Below are positions 21,428 through 32,920 of a DNA stretch of 64,000 nt, piece after piece; position 1 is the first letter of the stretch, and the number at the start of each line of letters is the position of its first letter. Origin of the DNA: Chelonoidis abingdonii (Eukaryota > Chordata > Testudines > Testudinidae); the NCBI RefSeq assembly GCF_003597395.2, contig NC_133770.1:12680365-12744364 (forward strand). Direction: 5' to 3'. A program made the translations under genes and the position numbers. The notes under the pieces were generated by a model. The model saw only the letters and a program-made list of their open reading frames with translations. It was not told where the DNA came from and did not search any database.

Positions 21428-22345
21428 TATAGGATCATAGAACCATAGAAGATTAGGGTTGGAAGGGACCTCAGGAGATCATTTAGTCCAACCCCCTGCT
21501 CAAAGCAGGACCACCCCAACTAAATCATCCCAGCCAAGGCTTTGTCAAACCTGACCTTAAAACCTCTAAGGATGGAGATTCCACCACCTTCCTAGGCAAC
21601 CCATTCCAGTGCTTCAACACCCTCCTAATGAAATAGTTTTGCATAATATCCAATCTAGACCTCCTCCTCTGCAACTTGAGGCCATTACTCCTGGTTCTGT
21701 GATCTGCCAGTACTGAAAACAGCTGAGCTCCATCCTTTTTGGAACCTACCTTCAGGTAGTTGAAGGCTGCTACCAAATCCCCCTTCACTCTTCTCTTCTG
21801 CAGACTAAATAAGCCCAGTTCCCTCAGCCTCTCCTTATAAGTCATGTGCCCCAGCCACCTAATCATTTTCGTTGCCCTCCGCTGGACTCTCCAATTTGTC
21901 CACATCCCTTCTGTGGTGGGGGGACCAAAACTGGATGCAATACTCCAGGTGTGGCCTCACCAGTGCTGAATAGAGGGGAATAATCACTTCCCTCGATCTG
22001 CTGGCAATGCTCCTACTAATGCAGCTCAATATGCCGTTAGCCTTCTTGCCTAGAAGGGCGCACTGTTGACTCATATTCAGCTTCTCATCCACTGTAATCC
22101 CCAAGTCCTTTTCTGCCGAACTGCCGCTTAGCTAGTTGGTCCCCAGCCTGTATCGGTGCCTGAGATTCTTCCTTCCTAAGCGCAGGATTCTGCACTTGTC
22201 CTTGTTGAACCTCACCAGATTTCTTAGGGCTCAATCCTCCAATTTGTCTAGGTCACTCTGGATCCTATTCCTACCCTCCAGCGTACCTATCTCTCCCTCC
22301 AGTTTAGTGCCATCTGCGAAATTGCTGGGGGTGCAATCTCATTTC
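21428..22345 (-). mobile_element. CR1 LINE, 3' end with ORF2 C-terminus
   Basis: The inverted 3' terminus (ATCATAGAACCATAGAAGATT, GGTTGGAAGGGACCTCAGGAG, CCAACCCCCTGCTCAAAGCAGG) is diagnostic of CR1. Two - strand frames carry the reverse-transcriptase thumb/C-terminal part. The first (22104-21859) includes [19 protein letters not shown] and [20 protein letters not shown]; the second (21905-21525) includes [19 protein letters not shown] and NYFIRRVLKHWNGLP. A frameshift near 21860-21905 separates them. The copy is 5'-truncated, so the endonuclease and the catalytic RT motifs are missing. Confidence 0.9.
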
Positions 22346-23630
22346 TATCTGAGCAGGTCTGGCACATTCCACTGGGAAGCAAGCTTATTTTTGCTTCCAA
22401 CTAACTCATCATGCATGCATTGCAATGCTGCATAGTGCTGTTATCTTCTATTAGGGAAAGAACCACTTGGACCACGTTGCTCTACAGTTGGCTGGGAAGG
22501 CATGATGGGTCCAAAGACAGATCCAGTCCATACTTATTGAGTGAATTACTTCCGTCCCCCTGCTGATCTCTCCCAGGGCTCAGTTATGACCCTTTGAACG
22601 AAAGGACTTGGGAGAATTTGGACCACACGGCAGCAGAGACTTGGAGGTGTTATGTGTGGAGAGGGGAGAAGCAGGCATGATGCCTCTAGTGGTCCTGGGA
22701 GGACATGCACTCACCAACCCAGTCTGCGCCCTTGGCAAAGGTGTCTTGCACTCCCTGGCACAGCGAGGAACCATGGCAATTATCCCACCCTGCCGAGCCT
22801 GAGCCCTCCAGGACTTGGAGCATTGCTAGCAATGCTAGCAGCTTCCCTTAGCCTCAGGAAGAAAATTAAAGCAACCACCTGGATCAGGGTTGGGGGAAGG
22901 AAGGCTCCCACACGACCACTCCTGGCAGCTTTGCCCACATTCGTGCTCCCAGGCTGGGGTAGCTATAAATCACCCCAAAGCATTCAGCACCCTAGTGCAG
23001 TTATGAGCAGAGGTGCAGGAGATGAAACAGTACAGGAAATGGTAGGGCAGTGGAGTGGGCAAGGTGAGAATACATGAGACCTGCAGAGGGACTGACAGGG
23101 AAGTTCCTGGGCTAGTAAAAAGCCATGGGAGGGGCCCCTCCTCAGAACTGTCTGAAAGTGTGATTACATGCCTGTGTGGTGGGGTGGGCACGCCTTGCAC
23201 TTGTCCAGGCAGGGGAAGGGCTGATTCCTTGCAAAGAGAGCCAGCCGCCCACAAGCCACGAGATCTGAATGACTATGACAGCCACCGTCTCGGCTGACAC
23301 CTGGGGGATACTGACTCGGGGAACCTCTGGAGCTAAAAGCAGGAGCTGCTGCAGCTTGTGCCCATCCCAGCTGGACAGCTTTCGCTCAACTCCTACCCTT
23401 TGTGGGTCAGGCACAGCTAGGGACTGTAACACATCCGCATAAACCCTTGTGGACTAAGAGGGAGGCCCTTGAACTGAAGGACGCAGAGAGGGCAGGATGG
23501 TCAGGAGGGAGCATGAGCATCGCAGCCCTAAACTGGGTATGTCACAGAGGTGACGCAAGGAGTGGGGGCACCCAGATTTCTCCTTTAGCCCTGCTTCCTC
23601 TCGCGGAGGAACATGAGGGGAGCAGGACCT
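22346..23630. other. Intergenic sequence, nothing recognised
   Basis: Moderately GC-rich with overlapping open frames on both strands, none with conserved motifs. I see no exon or named repeat. Confidence 0.4.
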
Positions 23631-23775
23631 GCAGTGACACCAGGTGCTTTGTACCTGCTGGTCAGTTTGCCCACATGGGCTGTGTAAGGGGAGGGCAGGG
23701 AGCAGCTCCTGATGACTCACTACACAGCCCATGGAGGGAAGCTGACCAGCAGGCATAGAGCACCTGGCGTTGCTG
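23631..23775. repeat. Imperfect palindrome with a third direct copy nearby
   Basis: GCAGTGACACCAGGTGCTTTGTACCTGCTGGTCAG in the left arm (23631-23678) is answered by its inverse in 23727-23775 (CTGACCAGCAGGCATAGAGCACCTGG). A further copy in the left-arm orientation occurs at about 23806-23852 (CCAGGTGTTCTATGCTGGCC). It is probably a short repeat family present three times, twice as a head-to-head pair. Confidence 0.65.
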
Positions 23776-24160
23776 CTCACCCCCTGGGGGGCACAGAGGA
23801 CCAGCCAGGTGTTCTATGCTGGCCGGTCAGTTTCCCTCTCCTGGGCTATGAAACAGGAAGACAGGAAAGCAGCGAGCCAGGTGGCTGAGCTGCTTCCCAT
23901 GCGTCTGTGGAGTGTGCAGCCCAGGGGAGTGACAGAGTGAATTACTTCTGGGGGCACTGGAATTCTGCAGCTGGCTCAGCTGCTAGACGGGGGAACAGGA
24001 CTGGGCCAGGTCAGACCCACTCCCAGGAACCTTCCCGGCTGTAGGAAACTCTGCACCTCTTCCCTGCTTCCTGCCCCCATCTCTCAGGGTTACTGTATGG
24101 GGATCTGCCCCCAGCATCCACGCAACCCCCTTTCATTCCGACCCCCACCCCACACACACA

Positions 24161-24326
24161 CAGGACTGCCCGGGGGGGGGGAAAGTGGGGCAATTTGCCC
24201 CAGGCCCTGGGCCCCACAGGGGCCCCCACAAGAATATAGTATTCTATAGTATTGCAACTTTTTTTTATGGAAGGGACCCCCAAAATTGCTTTGCCCCAGG
24301 CCCTCTGAATCCTCTGGGTGGCCCTG
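24161..24326. mobile_element. Short hAT-like MITE inserted in a CA microsatellite
   Basis: The ends are CAGGACTGCCCGGGGG and, inverted, CAGGGCCACCCAGAGG. Flanking 8-mers are CACACACA (24153-24160) and CGCACACA (24327-24334). The interior has inverted GGGGCAATTTGCCCCAGG / TTGCTTTGCCCCAGGCCC modules around an AT-rich centre. The (CA)n run continues on the right to about 24352. It is non-coding. Confidence 0.7.
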
Positions 24327-24352
24327 CGCACACACACACACATACACACAGA

Positions 24353-25177
24353 ACCTCCCCCACTAAGCCACCACCACCACCAGGACCCTCCTGTCAAGTC
24401 CCCTCCATACTTGGATCCCTACCTCACCAAGCCTCCCCCCCTGCATTCAGAGGCCCCTCCATCGAGCCTCACTGCCCTCCACCGCCCTCTCAAATATAGA
24501 AGTCAAATGACACCTATGGGTGGGAGTTTTCACTCAAAGGCATGAAATCTTTCCTCTAAGCTCAAAGTGGCTGCTAGAAAAGCCCTCAGATGACCATGGA
24601 CTTCAGTTACCCTAAGAGCTTTTAATTGGAGCTGAGAAATGCTGCAGGCCGGGTTAAAACACCACCAGTGAGTGAGAGAAAGATTAGAAAGCAGGAGTAC
24701 AACCGGCAGCAGGGCTGTGCAAAGGGGCGTTCAAACAGTTCCAGTGCCGTCAGGCCCAGAAAGAGCCTTCTGGTTTTTTCAGTTTTTTACGTCTCTCTCT
24801 TTTCTTCCATCCTGGGGCCCTTGTCTGTAACTACTGTCCTCATGTGACCTCACCTTCATTGGTCTTATCTGCATTCCTGAGCTGTGGCTCATTAGTTTCC
24901 CCTGAACTAGCGCTCGGAGTTTCACAGAGCTATTTTGGGGCTGGCCTTTCACCTGATTTCCCCCAGAGTTTCGCAGAGATATTAGTGTGATCATTCACCC
25001 ACTACAGCATCTTTTCAAGCCTAGGAATTAATTTGTAAAGAGCTTGGTGGGCGAATTCTTCCAGTCAACCGTGATTTCCACCAAGGATACCTACAAGCAC
25101 AAGAGCAGAGATCAACCAGGCCCATAAATAGGAAGATTTAAAAAAAAGTGCCAGTGGTTTATAAAGGTTCTTGAAAC
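24353..25177. other. Intergenic sequence, nothing recognised
   Basis: A C-rich stretch to about 24490 is followed by unremarkable sequence. No exon or named repeat was seen. Confidence 0.4.
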
Positions 25178-26167
25178 ATGCAAAAGTTTGACCATGTTCC
25201 TGGTGAACGAGCCACTGATGATTCTGCTACTCACAGTTCTGAGCCTTCTTTAGTTAGTGAGGATATCGATCTGGGTTTGTCACACTTGCTGGGTGCTAAA
25301 GTCTCTGACTCCAGCACAGGGCTTGGCACTGATTTGTTGGGTTCTGGAGTCTTTGATTCTGGGACAGAAGGTTTCCCGTTGGTTACTACTGCAACTGTTA
25401 TGGAGGTGGACACTGGAAACGGTTTGACACTTGAAAGCATGGGGCAGAACTTTGTCTTTGACAAGGCAGATCCAGCTACTTGGCTACAAGTGATGGATCC
25501 TGTTCACTGATTTTGGTGGAAGTCCCATTGTTAATTTGGAACAAGACTTTTCACCAAGCAAACTCAAAGGAAGACAAGTATTAAAATTGTGGTTCTTTGG
25601 AAAACTCCTAATAGGGAGTTATGCCAGCTATCTTGGTCATTGTACAGTTCGACTGTTGCCTTCTTGTTCTGTTTCACTTCTTCACTTTTCCAACCAAATT
25701 CCTCGTCTTCCTTTGCAAACCATAAAACTGGGTTCATGGACTTTTTCTGCGTTACTGAGTATGCCAATACTACTGTTCAAAGAAACACATGGAGGCAATC
25801 ACATGCTGGATGGAACTTGGAGAATGGTTGGAAAAGGGTCATATAACTGACACAGTTATGCATATCTGCTGTTAGATGCTGAAGGATATGTGGCGCAATA
25901 TTTTGCGTTGACTCATACATTTTGCTGTACTTATACAAGACATGAAATTAGATAGTCCTAGGAATACAATTATGGGGGTTTCCTTGACTTGTTTGTAAGG
26001 TATGATACTGTGCTGTGAGATCATCTGCAAGCTATTAAGGCCGGTGCTGCAAATATGACATACCTCTTAAATGGAATTCAAAGTGAATGTATAGAGATGA
26101 TCACAAGAAAAGCACAGCTGATTATTTTTGACAGGGTTAAGAAAGCTAATCACTTTTCTGTTATGTT
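25178..26167 (+). pseudogene. hAT transposase remnant, TTF-zinc-finger/DUF4371 (ZMYM-like) type
   Basis: The first frame (ATG at 25178, 110 codons) is acidic and ends FDKADPATWLQVMD. A second frame follows with LSWSLYSSTVAFLFCF and SLFQPNSSSSFANHKTGF (about 25620-25740). It has the spacing of the TTF-type zinc finger region that precedes the catalytic part in ZMYM1-like hAT proteins. Near 25990-26165 another frame gives YLLNGIQSECIEMI and ARKAQLIIFDRVKKANHFSVM-like residues, resembling the start of the DUF4371 catalytic segment. The similarity ends at 26168, where the fold-back element begins. Stops and frameshifts make it non-functional. The family assignment is by eye. Confidence 0.6.
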
Positions 26168-26169
26168 TA

Positions 26170-27986
26170 TGTAACCCTTCTGCCAGGTGGAGCCTGCAGT
26201 AACCAGGCAATATCTAGGGGTCCCTTTTCAACAATACAACACAGAACCAGCTCGAGCCCCCACCCAGTAACCTGGGAAAATTACACACTACCCCTGGGTG
26301 CCTCTAAGAGGAATACTGCCCTGCTCGCAAGCACAGAGTCTGAGTGTAGAAAAGAAACTTTGAATTAAAGGAGGGAAGTCACCCGACTAATTAGGGAAAA
26401 TGCCACAAGCAGGATTCATAATCATAAAACTGTGAACAGGACACCCACCTCGGAGTGCGTGGGGCGGTGCCTTCTGCCTCATGTTCTTGAGTTCCACAAC
26501 CAAAGGTTCTATTCTGTGCCCCTTTCTGCTCCCTCACCACACCCCACCTTTAGTGCTTGTCCTTGGTCCGTGAGGACTCAGGGTTCAGACATACATCTGT
26601 GTGAGTTCACCTCCCACCCATGGAAGAAGGCACCTTGCCTGCTCCACCATCTGAGCACTTGCTCTGGCTGGCCACCAGCCAGGCGCTGTTCCTCTCTGCT
26701 GACTGCCTCGCCAGCCAGAGTTCCTCTCTGCTGACTGTCCCACCAGCCACTGTTTCCTCTCCACTGGCATCCCCAGGGCTGTCCTTTAGGCATATGCAGC
26801 TGCCTACGGCACCATGAAATTTGGAGCACCAATATACCGCAAATTCATAGTGCCCCACGGCAGCTGGCGCTGCTGCATACCGTTGGCAGCCCAGCCCCGG
26901 TGACCAGCCCTATCCCCAGCTGTTCCCTGCTGATTGCAAGGACAGGGCCTGTTCCCTAGCGGGGGGTGTGGGCCCGTACAGCTCCCTCCGCCCATTGCTC
27001 CCATGCTCCACACTTGGCCCGCCCCCATTCCTCCTCTTCCCCAGTGACGGCCACATCACCAGCAGCGGTGGGAAGCAGAGCAACCCAGCTCCACCCCGCT
27101 CACTCCACCAGCTCCCAGCCGCGACAACTCGCTTTCGCTGCCAATGGAGTTATGGGGGAAAGGGATGGCCCCGCACTGCCAGACCCTGTGGGGGGCCAGG
27201 CAAATGAGGAAGCAGCGTTGGTTGATAAGCGGCCAGGAGCAGCTTGGCTGGTGGGTCGTGGCCAGTGGAGAGGAGCAGTGGCTGCCGTTGGTGAGCGCCA
27301 GGAGACTGAGGAGCAGCAGCACCTGGCAGGGTGGCTGGCAGTGCAGGGCGCGGCTGGTGGAGCGGCAAAGAGGGCAATGGTCAGCAGGCTGGGGGGGGGG
27401 CCTGGCAGCGGAGGAGCAGTGGCTGGCGGAGGTGCCAGGGAGGCATGGGCAGCGGCTGCTGGACAGCCAGGCAGGGAGGAGCAGTGGCTAGATGGATGGC
27501 CAGCCAGAGAAAGTGTTCAGATGGTGGAGTAAGCCAGGTGTCTTTTTCCCTGCGTGGGAAGTGAACTCACACAGATTCCCGTCTGAACCCTGGGTCCTCA
27601 CAGACCAAGGACAAGCACTATGAGTGGGGTGTGGTAAGGGAGCAGAAGGGGGCACAGAAAAGGAACTGTTGATTGTAGAACTCAAGAACATGAGGCAGAA
27701 GGCACTGCCCCAATGACTCTGGGGTGGGAGATCTGCTCGCAGAGTTTGGTTTATGAATTCTACTTGTGGCATTTTCCCTAATTAATGTCGGCTGACCTCC
27801 CTCCTTTCATTCAAAGTTTCTTTTCTACACTCAGGCTCTGTGCTTGAGAGTGGGAAGTATTGCTTCTCTGAGGCACCCAGGGGTGGTCTGTAATTTTCCC
27901 AAGTTACTGGTTGGGGGCTCGAGCTGGTTCTGTGTTGTACTGATGGAGAGGAACCCCTAGATATTGAACCTGGCAGAAGGGTTACA
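26170..27986. mobile_element. Fold-back element: two inverted LTR-like arms of about 510 bp
   Basis: Starting from TGTAACCCTTCTGCCAGG at 26170, the + strand is matched by the reverse complement starting at 27986, for about 510 bp (26170-26683 and 27475-27986). Shared words include CAACACAGAACCAGCTCGAG, GAGTGTAGAAAAGAAACTTTG and GTTCAGA. The arms look like one LTR in opposite orientations. The 0.8-kb centre is GC-rich and includes a short repeat around GGCATATGCAGCTGCCTACGGCACC (about 26787-26900) plus open but low-complexity frames. No clear target duplication is seen outside. Confidence 0.75.
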
Positions 27987-28612
27987 TGTATATTCACAAA
28001 GACTGGGGCCAGATCTTCAGCTGGTGAAAAGAAATGTAGCATCATTGACATCATTAGGTCACTTTCTAACATTTGAAGGTCTAGCTAAGGACCAGCAACC
28101 AGTCTGCAGAAGTCAATTATTGCACCACTGACTGGGCTCCCATAAGCCCAACTAGGTTTGCATTAAAAGAAGGGAAAGTCCCAGGGTTAGGGCATTAGCC
28201 CTGGACTTTGGACATGACCACGGTCACATAGGACATTTGTGATGAAGCAGAGACTTTACCCCATTGAAATCAATGGACGTTAGGCACCTGGATGCTTTTG
28301 ACAATCACACTAGGTGCCCCTCTCCATCCTTGTGCACCTAAATGCCTTTGAAAATCTGGCCCTAAGCCACTCTGCGCCTCAGTTGCCCATCCATAAAATG
28401 GGGGTAATAGTGCTGTCCTTCCTTGGAGGGACATGATGAGAATAAATATGTTGAAAGACCACAGATACTGTGCTATACGTAATTTAGATAGACAGCTGCA
28501 GTGGCACAGGAGCCAGCAAACAGAGCTGCTAACAGGGGAGTTTCAGTGGGAGTTCTGTTGGAGGAGCAGGTTTTTGTAGTTTGTGGATTGTATTGTGGAG
28601 TTTGTGTGTGAG
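27987..28612. other. Intergenic sequence with a MIR-like piece
   Basis: Half of a GGCCAGATTTTCAAAGG-type palindromic repeat is at about 28270-28365. A MIR-type 3' half (CTGCGCCTCAGTTGCCCATCCATAAAATGGGG) is at 28370-28480. The rest is unassigned up to the gap. Confidence 0.45.
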
Positions 28613-28712
28613 NNNNNNNNNNNNNNNNNNNNNNNNNNNNNNNNNNNNNNNNNNNNNNNNNNNNNNNNNNNNNNNNNNNNNNNNNNNNNNNNNNNNNNNN
28701 NNNNNNNNNNNN
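28613..28712. other. Assembly gap of exactly 100 N
   Basis: The run of Ns is 100 bases, the conventional placeholder for a gap of unknown size. Translations across it are meaningless. Confidence 0.99.
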
Positions 28713-29095
28713 ACACCAGACCAATGAACCCACGTGATAAGGCTATCTGAGTTACTGCAGAGAAATTCTTTCCTGGGTGCTGGCTGGCGAGTCTTGCCCA
28801 CATGCTCAGGGTTTAGCTGATCGCCAATTTGGGTGCGGAAGGAATTTCCTCCAGGGCGGATTGGCAGAGGCCCTGGAGGTTTTTCGCCTCCCCGCAGCAT
28901 GAGGCATGGTCACTTGCTGGTGGATTCTCTGCAGCTTGAGGTCTTCAAACCACAATTTGAGGACTTCATACTCAGTCATGGGTTAGGGGTTGTTATAAAA
29001 GTGGATAGGTAGGTTCTGTGGCCTGCCTTGTGCAGGAGGTCAGACTAGATATCATATGGTCCCTTCTGACCTATGAGTCTATGAGTCTATGAGAT
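28713..29095 (+). mobile_element. CR1 LINE 3' end, ending in an ATGAGTCT microsatellite
   Basis: TCCTCCAGGGCGGATTGGCAGAGGCCCTGG, GCCTGCCTTGTGCAGGAGGTCAGACTAG and GGTCCCTTCTGACCTATGAGTCTATGAGTCTATGAG are a CR1 3' UTR with the short tandem tail typical of this clade. The 5' side is cut by the gap. Confidence 0.85.
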
Positions 29096-30742
29096 GGGCA
29101 TCAGCCTGGCTCAGTCATCCCATTCTAGTTCTTGCCCATTGTTAACACAGCAAAATCAGAATTTAACAAGTTCCTTAGGGAAAACCGTAGAAAAGAAACT
29201 AAATGTATCTGCAACTATGCATCAATTACTAACGTACATAGTTCTGAAACATACACCAGCTGGTTAATGTTGTGGTGCCTACACTTGCTCTCAAGTTTCT
29301 CCACCTGCTAATGTGTGTGGCAGGAAGAAAATGTTTCTGTACAGTATAATTGCCTCGAGTTGTGCTGTACTCAAATCAACTGTAAGAGGCAAGAGCATTT
29401 TTTTATTATACATTTAAAAACTTAATGAATTTCCCAGCCACTAAGACCAAGCCAGCCGCACTCTCCTGACCCCGGAAGCCATTGACCTATCATCACATGG
29501 CTCCTGCATGGCTACAGGCGGCTATGGGTTACATTGAAGGATGGGCTGATTACTGTCCTGTGACTAGCAGAGTGACGAGGTATTTTTCTGGATGGAAAAT
29601 GACAGCCAGTGAAGCTGACAGCAGAGTCGGGTTCTAGGGTTTTCTCTGATTTTAATGGCATTTAATGATCACTAGGTGGCGGTTAATAAGGTAGCAAATT
29701 GCATCTGAAATCTGCAGTAATTGAGAGGACGTCGCTTTTATAAGATGCGTGGTAGAGGGCATGGGCCTAGAACAGCACTTAAGCAGCCAAAGTGAAACAG
29801 TGAACCTGTTAAAAATGCCTATTGCTGGAACGCCTGTTGGCTGTGCAGCCCTCTGCGTAGAACACATGGCCACTGAGGCCTGACCCTGGCAGACAGGAGT
29901 CAGCCTCTGCCAGTTGGGGAGGTACTAGTCCTTTTGCTCACTCGCCCAGGATCCAGCAGGTCGGGAATTTGTTAGCGAGAAGCTTTTTCTTCTGAAAATG
30001 CCGATTGTTGAAAGTGGGTTTCAGCTCCAGGACGGAATTCTGGTGACACCTGGAAGGTTGGGGAATAGAGATTGAGAATGGCCACCAGCCAGGGGTAGGA
30101 CGCTCGTGCCAGACCCAAGTTCAAGTCCCGCTACAAAGCAGGTGGCATGTCCAACCACTGGGCTATTGGCCATTCTGGGTTGGTTTCCCTCCCAAACTTT
30201 TTTTCACACTTCAGTTCTAAGGGTCTTGTTCACTCCAAGGCAGAAGTAAAGGAGCTGCTAGCCTCGACTTGTTCCAGCCAGTCCTGCTAGAGGTTCATGC
30301 TTTCAGTGCTTCAGAACAGGCAGCGTGGTCTAGTGGGTGAGCGCTGGATTGGGACTCAGGAGACAGGATACTATCTGGCCAAGTGTTTCCTGCTCTGTTC
30401 CCCTTCCTGGAGTTTGTCTTGTCTATCTATAGAGGGAGCCCTCTAGGGCAGGGACTGTCTCTCACCATGTTTGCATAGAACCTTCCACAGTGTGGGCCTT
30501 ATCTCAACAGGAAAATTGTAATACAAAGAATAATGATCTTTGAGATCCCCAGATCGATCCAGAGTGGCAACCAAGATGGTGGCCATTCAATTTGGCGGTT
30601 GTTTTCTCAGTTACAGTTATTTAGTACAGGCGCTATAGAGGTGGAAGGTGCTTTACAGATGAATAGCCATTGCAACAGGTGACTGCCTAATACAATGTTA
30701 ACCAAACAGCCGTCCAGACCCAACTCATCCTCCATGCACTGT
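29096..30742. other. Intergenic sequence with SINE pieces
   Basis: A tRNA-SINE-like phrase (AAGTTCAAGTCCCGCTAC) is at about 30115. GGCAGCGTGGTCTAGTGGGTGAGCGCTGGATTGGGACTCAGGAG followed by a CTCTAGGGCAGGGACTGTCTC tail is at 30320-30540. No gene was seen. Confidence 0.45.
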
Positions 30743-30937
30743 GGGCCAGATTTTCAAAGACATTTAGGAGCCTAAACATGCAGATGGGCACTCAGTAGAA
30801 TCTTCAAAAGCTCCTAAGCAGCTTGGGCACCTGAAAATCCATGGGAGTTAGGTGCTTAACTCACTTAAATATTTTTAAATCACACAAGCTGCCTATCTGC
30901 ATCTTTAGGCACCTAAATACCTTTGAAACTCTGGCCC
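30743..30937. mobile_element. Palindromic MITE, GGGCCAGATTTTCAAAG ends
   Basis: The left end GGGCCAGATTTTCAAAG is mirrored by CTTTGAAACTCTGGCCC at the right, and inner words (TTAGGAGCCTAA, TTTAGGCACCTAAATACC) are also inverted. Half copies occur at about 28270-28365 and 48925-49005. It is non-coding. Confidence 0.7.
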
Positions 30938-31512
30938 TATGAGCTTGATGGAAATGCCCACTGAAGTCAATGGAAGGAGACTCATTGACTTCAATGGCAT
31001 TTGGACTGGGCCCAGCGATGACAGTTCCAAAATCAGTCTTTAGATGACTGCTTTCTCGGAAAGTGTTTTTCAGAATGTAAATAACATGTGGCATCTGTCT
31101 CTGGGATGGGATCTGAAATCTGTGCTTTGTGCAGATTGCCGTGCTGTGTTTTGACAGCTCTTCTGCACAGGTTTTTATACCACACTCATCAGCGCAGTAG
31201 TGAAGTGCCTTCTAGTCGTGCATTAAGCAATGACTAACATCTGTCACGTGTTTGTTCTCTCATCCACGCCTCCGGTGGAGAAAAGTGTGCACAAGAGTGT
31301 GGTTTGGGGATTTTTTTTTTCATAATACACACACATCGCGATGTGTATTCCTGTTAGAGAAGGCAAGGTCAAGGAAATCCACCCTGCCCTTGGAGTGGAA
31401 GGTGGTGAGCTTTGGGGCAGTCCGTAGTTCATTGCACTGTCTCTGACCGGCTCCTGAGAATGCTCTGTCTCCTGCATGTATGAACTTTAACCTTATGGTC
31501 GATCATTCCATT

Positions 31513-31971
31513 CATAGGTGCTGACTTCCGCTCTAGCTGGGGGGTGCTCGATCCCCCCCCCACCCTAGGCCCTGTCCCCACTCCACCCCTTCCACGAAGC
31601 CCTCACCCCTACTCCGCCTTTTTCCACCCCCGCTCCGTTCCCTGCTCCACCCCCAGCCCGGCTCCCACTCCAACCCTTCCCCCAGGTCCACTCCACCCTG
31701 CCTCTTCCCCACCTCTTTCCACTCCCTCCCACAAGCGTGTCCCATCCCTGCTCCTCCCCCTCCCTCTCAGCACCTCCTGCATGCCACGGAACAGCTGATC
31801 CATGGTGGGTGGGAGATGCTGGGAGGGAGGAGGAGGAGTTGATCAGCGGGACTGCTGGTGAGTGGGAGGCGGTGGCGGGGAGGAAGCTTGGCTGCCAGTG
31901 GGTACTAAGTACCTGTTATTTTTTTCCGGGGGCGCTCCAGCCCTGAAGCACCCATAGAGTCGGCACCTATG
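31513..31971. mobile_element. hAT-like MITE with CATAGGTGC ends and C-rich body
   Basis: The ends are CATAGGTGCTGAC and, inverted, CATAGGTGCCGAC. Flanking 8-mers ATTCCATT and ATTCTGTT agree at 6 of 8 positions. The body is a long CCACTCC/CCCC-type pyrimidine tract followed by GGGAGGGAGGAGGAGG. It is a widespread element type in turtle DNA and is non-coding. Confidence 0.65.
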
Positions 31972-32488
31972 ATTCTGTTGTGCCAGAGAAGCAAATCTGT
32001 CCACCATGGTCTTCATCCCAGAGCTTTGCTCATTCTTTTAGCTACCCTGGGCCTGCCCACGGAGCGCCTTGAAGCTAAAGACCAAGACTCTGAACTTGAT
32101 TCAACATTCTACGGGAAGCCAGTGTAGAGAGTGGAGGACCGGTTTCATCTCTCCTCAAAGCCATTTGACTTGGTAGCTCCATCTATGGGGACCTGTATCG
32201 CTCAAGTTAGAGACAGACCCCTTCTTTCATGTCTGTCGTTCACTTTAGATTACTAGATTTAAGGCTTGATTTTTCATATGGGGCCTGCCCTTTTGCAGGA
32301 GCAATTTTGTGCATTCAGTTAATTGCGAATGGCACCGTTTCTACACCTAACCAACTGAATGTGTCCTCAAATCAGGTTGTTAGAGTCTAAGCATCTGCAG
32401 AGGTGCAGAAAATGGATGTGCAAATTGACTGTCAGGCCCTGCACTGGATCTTAAACTGTGGTAGCTGTTGGTGTGAGCTGAAAAGTCG
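31972..32488. other. Intergenic sequence, nothing recognised
   Basis: No exon or nameable repeat was seen between the MITE and the gypsy element. Confidence 0.4.
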
Positions 32489-32493
32489 GTCAT

Positions 32494-32920
32494 TGTTATA
32501 AACAGATAGTTAAGGGTTAATGTCTCTTTCATCTGGAAATTCCTCTTTGTTGTAGATTCACGGAGCTTGAATCTGTATTGCCTCGGGGTGAGGGGAGAGA
32601 GGAGGGGTAAAGGTGGAAGCCTCTGTTTTAAGATTCAAGGAGATGAATCCCAGTGATCTTCCAGGGTAACCCAGGGAGGGAAAGCCTAGGAGAGGCACTA
32701 GTGAGGGAAAGAGTTTACTTTCCTTGTCTTAAGATCCAGGGGGTCTGGGTCTTGAGGGTCCCCAGGGAAGGTTTTGGGGAGACCAGAGTTTATCAGGTAC
32801 TCAGAATCCTGATTGGTGGCAGCGTATCAGATCTAAGCTGGTAATTAAGCTTAGAGGATTTCATGCTAGTACCTCATTTTTGGACTCTAAGGTTCAGATT
32901 GAGGAAAAAATACTATGACA
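32494..32920 (+). repeat. 5' LTR, internally deleted
   Basis: The first ~50 bp and last ~370 bp match the 3' LTR, but about 490 bp of the middle, including the TATA-like and poly(A)-like region, are absent. The breakpoint is next to CTGGAAA/TTCCTCTTTG, where the 3' LTR has short matching words on either side of the lost segment. Confidence 0.85.

Noticed and set aside
20772..21440. 222-codon + frame as a membrane protein
   Set aside because: The frame ends inside a CR1 and contains a simple pyrimidine-rich stretch; no splice context or homology.
26966..27532. 188-codon + frame inside the fold-back element
   Set aside because: Alanine/glycine-rich low-complexity translation of GC-rich repeat DNA with equally open alternative frames.
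28473..28900. Frames crossing the N run
   Set aside because: The translation contains placeholder residues only; the sequence of the gap is unknown.
29101..29700. CRISPR-like or regularly spaced repeats
   Set aside because: No spaced direct repeats were found here or elsewhere; tandem arrays in the window are contiguous and the DNA is vertebrate.
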